Assembly: GCA_035493835.1 (NCBI GenBank)
Contig: DATJHO010000007.1
Location: 1-32,403 of the forward strand
DNA length: 32,403 nucleotides
Reading direction: 5' to 3'
From: DASZTU01 sp035493835
Lineage (GTDB): Bacteria > Pseudomonadota > Alphaproteobacteria > Rhizobiales > Devosiaceae
This document shows positions 16,808-23,632 of this stretch, piece after piece. The position numbers were made by a program, and so were the translations under genes. Below the pieces are notes generated by a model that did no database searches, was not told where the DNA came from, and was given only the letters and a program-made list of their open reading frames with translations. The number at the start of each line of letters is the position of its first letter. Within the stretch, counting starts at the first letter, position 1.

Positions 16808-17443
16808 ATGCCCGAAGGCAAAAAAACCGTCCAATTGGCACGATCAACGGTCGAATGCCCGTGTCATGCCTGCGCCTTCTTCCACACCCAGGAAGAAGAA
16901 TACCAGATCGTCCTGCCCTTCGTGAAAGATGGCGTGGATGCAGGCGACAGGAACTACCAGTTCGTCGACAAGGGGCATCGGGCAGAGCGGCTGGCGCGCC
17001 TCAAGGCGAGCGGCATCGACACAGCGACCGCCGAGCAAGGCGGATTGCTCGAGCTGCTGCCCTGGGAAGACGTCTATTTGCGCAACGGGCGCTTCGACCA
17101 GCAGGCCATGCTGGAACTGATGGAAGAGACGTTCAAAACTTCCAGGCAGCAAGGCGCCGGGTTGACCCGGCTGTGGGCGAACATGGAGTGGGCGCTCGAA
17201 GAGCTTCCAGGCGTGCACGACATCGTCGAGTACGAGGCGCGGCTGAACAATATCCTGCCCCATTACGACCAGGTCACCGTTTGTACCTATGACGTCACCA
17301 AGTTCGGCGGCGCCGTGACCATGGACATCCTGCGCACCCACCCCCAGGTGATCATCGGGGGAACGCTGCGGGAAAATCCCTATTATATCCCGCCGGATGA
17401 GTTCCTGCGCGAGGTGCGCGACCGAAGCGTCCCGGCGCATTAA
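16808..17443 (+). CDS. MEDS-domain (DcmR-type sensory) protein
   Basis: This 211-residue protein consists almost wholly of a MEDS domain, the sensory module first defined in methanogens, methylotrophs and the DcmR regulator. Diagnostic stretches are HACAFFHTQEEEY (20-32), the WEDVYLRNGRFDQ region (86-98), MEWALEELPGVHDIVEYEARLN (126-147; two motifs), YDVTKFGG (161-168), THPQVIIGG (177-185) and NPYYIPPDEFL (190-200). No DNA-binding or output domain is attached. The ligand of MEDS domains is not known to me. AAGGAG (16796-16801) precedes the ATG. The next gene, 9 bases on, is a histidine kinase, so the two very likely form one sensing unit, with the MEDS protein giving input to the kinase (inference). 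Confidence 0.88.
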   Translation: MPEGKKTVQLARSTVECPCHACAFFHTQEEEYQIVLPFVKDGVDAGDRNYQFVDKGHRAERLARLKASGIDTATAEQGGLLELLPWEDVYLRNGRFDQQAMLELMEETFKTSRQQGAGLTRLWANMEWALEELPGVHDIVEYEARLNNILPHYDQVTVCTYDVTKFGGAVTMDILRTHPQVIIGGTLRENPYYIPPDEFLREVRDRSVPAH

Positions 17444-17452
17444 AGGCCAGCG

Positions 17453-19090
17453 GTGCAGGGAGTAATGCCGACGAGACCCGTTGCCATGCCGCGAGTGGAG
17501 GCACTTTCCGATCCGGCAGAGCTGCGCCGCTGCATGCGTGATCTTCTCGCCCTTTCCGCGCTGCCGGCGATCCTGAAGAGCTACGATCCGCGTCAAATCG
17601 CAGACTATGTCGGGGCGGCGCTGGTTTCGATGCTCGATGCGGAACTGGTCTATATTTCGCTGCGCGCAACGCGTGATGGCGCCCTGATCGAAATCACCCA
17701 GACCGACCGGCGGAGCGCTGCCGCATTGCTGGACTCCGTCCGCGCGGCGCTGCCGGAGATCTTGGCGGCGCCCACATCCGGGGAGGCGCTTGAGGTCGAC
17801 GATCCGGCGGGCGAGGGCACGGTCAGGATCGCCGTGGCGCCGATCGGCTTTGCCGGTGACGCCGTGATCATCGCAGGCTCGCGCAGGCCGGATTTCCCCA
17901 CCGCGACGGAACGGCTCCTCCTCGGCATCGCCGCCAATGAGGCGACCATTGCATTGCAACGCTGGCAAACCGAGACAGAGGAGAGAACCCGGCAGAGCGA
18001 ACAGGAGCTTCAGCTCGTCATCGATACCATTCCCGCGCTGGTATCGAGTGCCCTGCCCGACGGCTCCGTCCAGTTCGCCAACAAGCGTTTGCTCGAATAT
18101 ACGGGCCTTCCCCTGGAGGACCTGAAGGGTTGGGGTTGGACCTCGGCCTGGCATCCCGACGACCGCGCGACGCTCCTGCAGCAGTGGCGCGCTGCCGTGG
18201 CGGCTGGCGAGCCCTTTACCCTGGAAGCGCGGGTGCGGCGGGCCGACGGACAGTATCGCTGGTTCCTGTGGCACTCGGTGCCGCGGCGGGACGAGTTCGG
18301 AAACATCGTCAGCTGGTACGGCGCCACCACCGATTTCGAGGACCGCAAAAGAGCCGAAGAAGCGGAAACGGAGCTGCATCAGGCGCAGGCCGAGCTCGCC
18401 CATCTGACGCGCGTTGCGACATTGGGAGAGCTGACGTCCTCGATTGCCCATGAGGTAAACCAGCCGCTCGCAGCGGTGGTCCTCAACGCCGGCATCGGCT
18501 TGCGCGCGCTCGCGGCCCAACCCCCTCAATTGGACGCCGCCCGTGAGTCCTTCGACTTCATCATCAACGACAGTGATCGAGCCGGCGAGGTCATCGGCCA
18601 AATCCGTGCCCTCGTCAGGAAGGCGCCACCGCGGCAAGACCGGCTGCACGTCAACGAAGTCATCCTGGACGCCATCGCCCTGACGCGCGGCGAAGTGCTG
18701 AGCAATCGCGTGTCGCTGCACACTCGACTGGCGGACGATTTGCCGCTCATCCAGGGAGACCGCGTCCAACTGCAACAGGTGCTGCTCAACCTGATCATCA
18801 ACGCGATCCAGGCCATGAGCGAAGTGAGCGAACAGTCCCGAGAGCTGATGATTTGCTCCCAGACCGATGCATCAAACGGCATCTTGGTTACGGTCCAGGA
18901 TTCAGGCCCGGAGCTGAACCAAAAGAGCCTCGAGCACGTCTTCGACGCATTCTACACGACCAAGCCCGACGGCATGGGTATGGGCCTGTCCATCTGCCGC
19001 TCCATCATCGAAGCCCATGGCGGATCCATGCGCGCCACGGCGAACAAGCCCCAGGGGGCCATCTTCCAGTTCACGCTCCCTACGAGTTGA
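17453..19090 (+). CDS. GAF-PAS sensor histidine kinase (orphan)
   Basis: This is a soluble kinase of 545 residues with no membrane segments. It has a GAF-like N-terminal domain (about 25-170), a PAS domain (about 185-300, with LPDGSVQFANKRLLEYTGLP and the PAC-like EFGNIVSWYGATTDFEDRKR) and a short coiled linker. The HisKA domain carries the phospho-accepting H333 in SIAHEVNQPLAA, and the ATPase domain follows (N box LLNLIINA 444-451, G1 DSGPEL 483-488, G2 GMGMGLS 507-513). The G1 box normally reads DSGPGL; the E487 is a mild change. The layout is that of rhizobial FixL/NtrB-like kinases. No response regulator follows, so the partner must be elsewhere. A GTG at 17453 has AAAGG six bases before it; an ATG at 17465 is the alternative. 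It is co-transcribed with the MEDS gene. Confidence 0.92.
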   Translation: MQGVMPTRPVAMPRVEALSDPAELRRCMRDLLALSALPAILKSYDPRQIADYVGAALVSMLDAELVYISLRATRDGALIEITQTDRRSAAALLDSVRAALPEILAAPTSGEALEVDDPAGEGTVRIAVAPIGFAGDAVIIAGSRRPDFPTATERLLLGIAANEATIALQRWQTETEERTRQSEQELQLVIDTIPALVSSALPDGSVQFANKRLLEYTGLPLEDLKGWGWTSAWHPDDRATLLQQWRAAVAAGEPFTLEARVRRADGQYRWFLWHSVPRRDEFGNIVSWYGATTDFEDRKRAEEAETELHQAQAELAHLTRVATLGELTSSIAHEVNQPLAAVVLNAGIGLRALAAQPPQLDAARESFDFIINDSDRAGEVIGQIRALVRKAPPRQDRLHVNEVILDAIALTRGEVLSNRVSLHTRLADDLPLIQGDRVQLQQVLLNLIINAIQAMSEVSEQSRELMICSQTDASNGILVTVQDSGPELNQKSLEHVFDAFYTTKPDGMGMGLSICRSIIEAHGGSMRATANKPQGAIFQFTLPTS

Positions 19091-19112
19091 CCCCTCCCTT
19101 CGGGGAGAGGGC
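19091..19112 (+). terminator. UUCG-loop stem after the histidine kinase gene
   Basis: Directly after the stop codon, CCCCTCCC-TTCG-GGGAGAGGG can form a stem with one mismatch closed by the very stable UUCG tetraloop (TTCG at 19099-19102). No T-run follows. It probably ends or stabilises the MEDS-kinase message. The next 120 bases (to about 19230) contain more C/G-rich repeat-like DNA with a GGGCCTTCGGGCC hairpin (19198-19210) and no supported gene. Confidence 0.5.
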
Positions 19113-19233
19113 GACCCGAAGCGTGGCGTTTGTGGCCACCCCCACCCTGCTGCCGCTCCCCTCCGCACAACGGGCACGCTCTCGGCTCCGGTGGGTCGGG
19201 CCTTCGGGCCGCGCCCATGCCGCCACGCTCGCC

Positions 19234-19268
19234 GGACCTCATCCTGAGCCCGTCGAAGGACGAGGTCC
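19234..19268. repeat. Short palindromic repeat, second copy
   Basis: Arms GGACCTC (19234-19240) and GAGGTCC (19262-19268) are perfect inverted copies. The core, read on the minus strand, is CCTTCGACGGGCTCAGGATGAGG, matching the repeat at 317-350 apart from a few bases. Confidence 0.7.
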
Positions 19269-19355
19269 CGGGTGCCATTCCATTCACCTCAACGGATCCC
19301 CTCCCCGCCAAAACTCTCAAAACGACGCACTTGACCGCGCGCCGGCACCCGCGTT

Positions 19356-19384
19356 ACTTATACGTATTATTGATACGTATAAGT
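19356..19384. promoter_or_regulatory. Perfect 12+12 inverted repeat, likely LacI-type operator
   Basis: The arm ACTTATACGTAT (19356-19367) and its exact reverse complement (19373-19384) flank a 5-base spacer. Each arm also contains the 8-base palindrome ATACGTAT, with the CG centre typical of LacI-family sites, so this may be two operators 13 bases apart. It ends 10 bases before the start codon of a LacI-type regulator. A TATTAT (19365-19370) inside it resembles a -10 box; no matching -35 box was found. Bound protein would block transcription of the regulator and the operon behind it. Confidence 0.8.
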
Positions 19385-19394
19385 TGGCCTCTGA

Positions 19395-20399
19395 ATGGAA
19401 AAACGGGCAACACAGCGGGATGTGGCGCGATTGGCTGGAGTGTCCCAGGCGGCGGTCTCGATGGTATTGAGCGGCGGCTCGGCGCCCTCGATCTCGGCTG
19501 AAACCTGGGAGCGCATCACCAATGCGGCCCGAGAGCTCGGCTATGCCCCCAATCGCTTCGCGCAGGCGCTCCGGACCAACCGGACGATGATGATCGCCTG
19601 CCTCGTGCCCGACATTACCAACCCGTTCTATCCAACGCTGATGCGCGGCATCCAGTCGGTGACCGACGGGCTCAATTATGACGTCATCGCCATCAACACG
19701 GATGGGCTGCCGGAGCGGGAACGGCACTTCCTCGACTGGTCGCGGCAGGGCCGCGTCGATGGGGTAATCGGGGTTTTCTTCACCCTGCGCGCCAAGGATT
19801 TCAAGCCGCTGGTCGATGCCGGCGTGCCCGTGGTGAGGATCGAATCCAGCAAGAAAAGCGGCGGCGAGATCGCGCTCGATGACATCTTTGTCGATAGCTA
19901 TGCCGCCGCCTACGCGCTGACCGAATATTTGATCGGGCGCGGGCATCGCCGCATCGCCATGGTGGCCGGACGCGGCGGGCCCCAGGGCGTCCGCGTGGAG
20001 GGCTATCGGGCGGCGCTGAGCGCGGCTGGCGGCACCCCAAACGTTGTTATCGAAGAGGAATTCAACGAAATCGGCGGCATGCGCGCCGCTGAAGCGGTCC
20101 TCGCCAAGGGGCACGCCCCGAGCGCCATTTTCGCCGCCAATGACCTGATGGCAATCGGCGTGATGCAGGCGCTGCGCGATCGAAATATTGCCATCCCCGG
20201 TGACATCGCGGTCGTCGGCTTCGACGATATCGCCGCCGCACGGCTCGTCTCCCCTTCCCTGACCACGGTCGCCCAGTTCCAGGGCGACATGGGGGTCAAG
20301 GCGGCGCAAATCCTGATGGAGAGGCTGCGCGGGGAGCGGGCGGGCGCCGGCACGGCGGTCGAAATGCCGTTCGGCCTGATCGAGCGGGGCTCGACCTAA
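19395..20399 (+). CDS. LacI-family transcriptional regulator
   Basis: The protein has 334 residues. The helix-turn-helix and hinge occupy about 6-60 (TQRDVARLAGVSQAAVSMVL, then AARELGYAPNRFAQALRT). The core domain shows the classic LacI phrases CLVPDITNPFYPTLMRGIQ, RGHRRIAMVAG and FAANDLMAIGVMQALRDRNIAIPGD. The start codon follows a strong inverted repeat by 10 bases and has no recognisable ribosome site, so the message may be nearly leaderless. It is transcribed in the same direction as the binding-protein gene 27 bases downstream, so regulator and importer probably form one autoregulated operon. Confidence 0.94.
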   Translation: MEKRATQRDVARLAGVSQAAVSMVLSGGSAPSISAETWERITNAARELGYAPNRFAQALRTNRTMMIACLVPDITNPFYPTLMRGIQSVTDGLNYDVIAINTDGLPERERHFLDWSRQGRVDGVIGVFFTLRAKDFKPLVDAGVPVVRIESSKKSGGEIALDDIFVDSYAAAYALTEYLIGRGHRRIAMVAGRGGPQGVRVEGYRAALSAAGGTPNVVIEEEFNEIGGMRAAEAVLAKGHAPSAIFAANDLMAIGVMQALRDRNIAIPGDIAVVGFDDIAAARLVSPSLTTVAQFQGDMGVKAAQILMERLRGERAGAGTAVEMPFGLIERGST

Positions 20400-20426
20400 C
20401 AAAGAACATCCTTGGAGGAGGAAGAC

Positions 20427-21746
20427 ATGGAACGCCGTACATTGCTGAAAGCCGGTCTCGGCCTTGCTGCCCTGCCCGTGCTCAATCGCCTTGCCTATGC
20501 CGACGACGCCAAGCCGATCACCTTCTGGTACGAGACGGCCTCGCCGGAGAACCAGGACAACATCCAGAAGCTGCTGATCGACCCGTTCAACAAGGCGCAC
20601 CCTGAAGACAGCCTCTCGATCGATTTTCGCGGCGCCGACCTCGACAAGCAACTGCGGATCGCCATGCTGTCGGGCAGCGGCCCGGATGTCGTCTTTACCG
20701 CCGGGCCGAGCTATGTCGCTTCGATGGCCCAAGCCGGGCAATTGCTGCCGCTCGATGATTACGCGCAGAAGTTCGGCTGGAACGACCGGCTGCTGCCGCT
20801 CTTCCTCGAGCTCGGCAAGTACAACGGCAAGCTCTACGCGCTCGCCAAGACGTACGAGACCCTCGGGCTGTTCTACAACAAGACCCTGTTCGACAAGAAT
20901 GGCTGGAAGGCCCCGGCGACGCTCGCCGAGTTCGAGGCGCTCGCCGAGGAGATGAAGGGCAAGGGCCTTGTGCCCTTCGGCGCCGGCAATGCCGACTGGC
21001 GGCCGGCCAACGAGCACTATGTCTCGCTCGCGCTGAACTCGGTGGCCGGTCCGGACAACGTCTACAAGGCGCTGACCGGCGCCATTCCCTGGACCGACGA
21101 CTCCATCGTCGCTTCCATCGATAAGCTCAACGACTGGTGGCAGAAGGGGTATTTCGGGCCGAACTACTTTTCGCTGACGCTGGAGCAGGCCTTCGCCCAG
21201 GTGGCCACCGGCCAGGCCGGCATGGCCCCGACCGGCACGTGGAACTTCTCCAACGTGCCGACCTACTTCCCACCGAACAACGCCGAGGCCGCTTTTGTCG
21301 GCTTCCCGAGCGCGAGCGGCGCGCCGGTCTATCCCCTCGGCATCGGCTCGACCTTCTCGGTCAATGCGAAATCCGAAAACCCGGACGGCGCCGCGGCGGT
21401 GCTCGACTACATCTTCACCCCGCAATTCTATTCGGCCATGAACTCCGTCTGGCAGGGCGAATGGAACCTGCCGCTCAAGGACCTGTCCGGAGTAAAACTG
21501 TCGGACAACGTGCAGCCGCTCTACACCGAGACGATGAAGAGCCTCTCCAAGGCGGTCGGCGACGGCCAGTATGGCTACACCACCTGGACTTTCCTGCCGC
21601 CGGCCACCGACACGTATCTGGTCAGCGGCCTCGAAGAGGTGTGGCTGAAGAAGATCTCGTCCAAAGACTACCTGAAGAAGTGGGACGACACCTTCAATCA
21701 GGAAAAGGCGCAAGGCAAAGTCCCGGCCATTCCGCCTCGGGGGTAA
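20427..21746 (+). CDS. Family-1 extracellular sugar-binding protein with Tat-type signal
   Basis: The binding protein is 439 residues from the ATG at 20427. The N-terminus MERRTLLKAGLGLAALPV has twin arginines followed by the LLK of the Tat consensus, a hydrophobic stretch and a probable cleavage near AYA (residue 24). The mature part has family-1 features (ITFWYETASPENQD, MLSGSGPDVVFTAGPSYVASM, LFYNKTLFDKNGWKAPATLAEF). GGAGGAGG (20414-20421) lies 5 bases before this ATG, which rules out a TTG at 20412 that would overlap the ribosome site. It is the uptake receptor of the operon that carries the ADP-ribosylglycohydrolase-fold enzyme. Confidence 0.94.
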   Translation: MERRTLLKAGLGLAALPVLNRLAYADDAKPITFWYETASPENQDNIQKLLIDPFNKAHPEDSLSIDFRGADLDKQLRIAMLSGSGPDVVFTAGPSYVASMAQAGQLLPLDDYAQKFGWNDRLLPLFLELGKYNGKLYALAKTYETLGLFYNKTLFDKNGWKAPATLAEFEALAEEMKGKGLVPFGAGNADWRPANEHYVSLALNSVAGPDNVYKALTGAIPWTDDSIVASIDKLNDWWQKGYFGPNYFSLTLEQAFAQVATGQAGMAPTGTWNFSNVPTYFPPNNAEAAFVGFPSASGAPVYPLGIGSTFSVNAKSENPDGAAAVLDYIFTPQFYSAMNSVWQGEWNLPLKDLSGVKLSDNVQPLYTETMKSLSKAVGDGQYGYTTWTFLPPATDTYLVSGLEEVWLKKISSKDYLKKWDDTFNQEKAQGKVPAIPPRG

Positions 21747-21767
21747 GCCAGCCGGCTTGGAGTTCGA

Positions 21768-21900
21768 CCCACCCCCCTCATCCGGCCCTTCGGACCACCT
21801 TCTCCCGCGGGGGAGAAGGAAGACCGGGGGCACAGCCGCGCCACATCCCCCCTCTCCCCTTGCGAGAGAGGGTGCCGGCAGGCGGGTGAGGGGTGGCCCC
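21768..21900. repeat. Palindromic mosaic intergenic element, full copy
   Basis: This is the best-preserved plus-strand copy of the mosaic repeat: CCTTCTCCC/GGGAGAAGG hairpin, AAGACCGGGGGCAC, GCCGCGCCACATC, CCCCTCTCCCC and a GGCGGGTGAGGGGTGG end. It lies between the binding-protein and first permease genes of the same operon. A small dyad AAGCC/GGCTT (21745-21758) touches the binding-protein stop. The first permease's ribosome site (GGGAGGA, 21912-21918) begins 12 bases after it. Confidence 0.82.
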
Positions 21901-21927
21901 AGGTGCCGTTCGGGAGGAAAAACAGCC

Positions 21928-22773
21928 ATGCACCGGCTCTATATCGTACCAACGCTGATCATCAATTTCGCCATCGTGCTGGTGCCGGCCTTGCTGACCA
22001 TCGCCCTGGCGTTCTGCAACTGGGACGGCATTTCGGCGCCGAGCTTTGCCGGCTTGGCCAATTTTGAGGGTCTGTTCGCCGATCCGGTGTTCTGGACGGC
22101 GCTGACCAACAACATCATCTGGACGATCATCTTCCTGATCGTGCCGATGGCCATGGGACTGCTCGCCGCCTCGATGCTGCTGATCGTCCGTCGGGGCCGG
22201 AACTTTTTCCAGGTCGTCTATTTCCTGCCGGTGGTGATCGCGACCGTGATCACCGCCCGCGTGTGGCAGGGGATGATTTACAGCCCCGTGACCGGCGTCT
22301 TCGGGATCCTCGCCCGCTTCGGCGTGCCCATTCCCAATCCCCTGGCAGCGCCCTCAACCGCGCTTTTCGGCGTCGCCACCGTCGACCTCTGGCACTGGTG
22401 GGGGTTCCTCTGCGTCATCTTCTTTGCGGCGCTCCGGCAGGTGCCGCAGGAGCACATCGAGGCCGCCCGCATCGAGGGCGCCAGCTATTGGCAGATGATG
22501 CGCTACGTGCTGCTCCCCGCCATCCGCCCGACCATCACGCTGCTGATGATCATGACGGTGATCTGGAGCTTTTTGTCCTTCGACTTCGTCTACATCCTGA
22601 CCCAGGGCGGCCCGGCGTTCTCGAGCGAGTTGCTCTCCACCCTCGCCTATCGCCGCGCCTTCTATGACCTCAACGTCGGACAAGCCGCCGCCGCCGCGCT
22701 GGTGATCAGCCTCTTCGGCCTCGTCGGCACCTTCTTCTATGTCCGCCTGCAGACCCGGGAGAGCAACGCATGA
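21928..22773 (+). CDS. CUT1 sugar ABC permease, MalF/UgpA-like
   Basis: This membrane subunit is 281 residues from the ATG at 21928. The frame stays open upstream through the repeat element, but those codons are G/P/R-rich repeat sequence, and GGGAGGA sits 9 bases before this ATG. It has six hydrophobic segments, with almost no cytoplasmic N-terminus. The EAA loop is at about 172-200 (QEHIEAARIEGASYWQMMRY), followed by TQGGPAFSSELLSTLAYRRAF. The last bases overlap the next gene (ATGA), so the two permeases are translationally coupled. Confidence 0.93.
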   Translation: MHRLYIVPTLIINFAIVLVPALLTIALAFCNWDGISAPSFAGLANFEGLFADPVFWTALTNNIIWTIIFLIVPMAMGLLAASMLLIVRRGRNFFQVVYFLPVVIATVITARVWQGMIYSPVTGVFGILARFGVPIPNPLAAPSTALFGVATVDLWHWWGFLCVIFFAALRQVPQEHIEAARIEGASYWQMMRYVLLPAIRPTITLLMIMTVIWSFLSFDFVYILTQGGPAFSSELLSTLAYRRAFYDLNVGQAAAAALVISLFGLVGTFFYVRLQTRESNA

Positions 22774-23603
22774 GACTGGTTGAAAGCCGCCTCACGCTTA
22801 CTTTGGCTTACTTTGTGTTAGCAATTGGCGCCTTCATTGCGCTGTTTCCGATCGCGCTGCTGGTGCTCAATTCGCTGAAGCCGGCGGCGCAGATCGTCCA
22901 GAACCCGCTGGCGTTCCCCAACCCTATCCGCTGGGAAAACTTCGCCCACGCCTGGAAGGACGCCAAGTTCTCGGCGACCTTCGTCAACTCGCTGCTACTC
23001 TCCGGCACGACCATCATCCTCGTCTGCAGCACCTGCTCGCTCACCGCCTACGTGCTGGCGCGCCAGAAGATAAAGTCTTGGCAGATTTGGACTTTCTACC
23101 TGCTGGCGACGACGACGGCGCCGATCCAGCTCTATATTTTCCCGCTCTACTTCGCCTATGCCAAGCTCGGGCTGATCAACAACGTCTTCGGCGTCGCGCT
23201 GATCTACACCGCCCTCTACAGCCCCTTTGCCGTGATGCTGCTCCGGACCTATTTCGTCGCCGTCCCCAAGGAGCTTGAGGAAGCCGCCCTCGTCGATGGC
23301 GCTAACCACTGGCAAGTGTTCACGAAAATCTTCCTGCCCATCGTCTCGCCCGGCATCCTGACCGTGGCGCTGATCATCGGGCTCAACTCGTGGAACGAGT
23401 TCCTGATCGCCACCACCTTCCTGCAGAAGGCCGACAAGGTCACGGCGGTGATCGGCTTTTTCCTCTTGAGCGGCCAATACAGTTCCGACTGGGGGGAGAT
23501 CATGGCGGCGGCCCTGATCATCGTCATCCCGGTCGTCGTCCTCTTCGTCGCCATGCAGAAGCGCTTCATCGAAGGCATGGCCGGCGGATCCATCAAGGGC
23601 TGA
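22770..23603 (+). CDS. CUT1 sugar ABC permease, MalG/UgpE-like
   Basis: The protein has 277 residues and six hydrophobic segments. The EAA loop is at about 166-192 (KELEEAALVDGANHWQVFTK). The family phrases LTAYVLARQK and LNSWNEFLIATTFL are present. The 4-base ATGA overlap with the MalF-like gene shows coupling. Again no ATPase gene is in the operon. Confidence 0.94.
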   Translation: MRLVESRLTLTLAYFVLAIGAFIALFPIALLVLNSLKPAAQIVQNPLAFPNPIRWENFAHAWKDAKFSATFVNSLLLSGTTIILVCSTCSLTAYVLARQKIKSWQIWTFYLLATTTAPIQLYIFPLYFAYAKLGLINNVFGVALIYTALYSPFAVMLLRTYFVAVPKELEEAALVDGANHWQVFTKIFLPIVSPGILTVALIIGLNSWNEFLIATTFLQKADKVTAVIGFFLLSGQYSSDWGEIMAAALIIVIPVVVLFVAMQKRFIEGMAGGSIKG

Positions 23604-23632
23604 GCCCAACAATAATCAGGGAGTGAATAAGA

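Noticed and set aside
19091..19394. Response regulator or receiver gene after the histidine kinase
   Set aside because: The stretch contains repeats, a stem-loop and an operator; no frame carries receiver motifs.
19317..21929. Open frame of 870 codons on the minus strand over the LacI and binding-protein genes
   Set aside because: Antisense to clear genes and runs through the mosaic repeat and the operator; no motif support.
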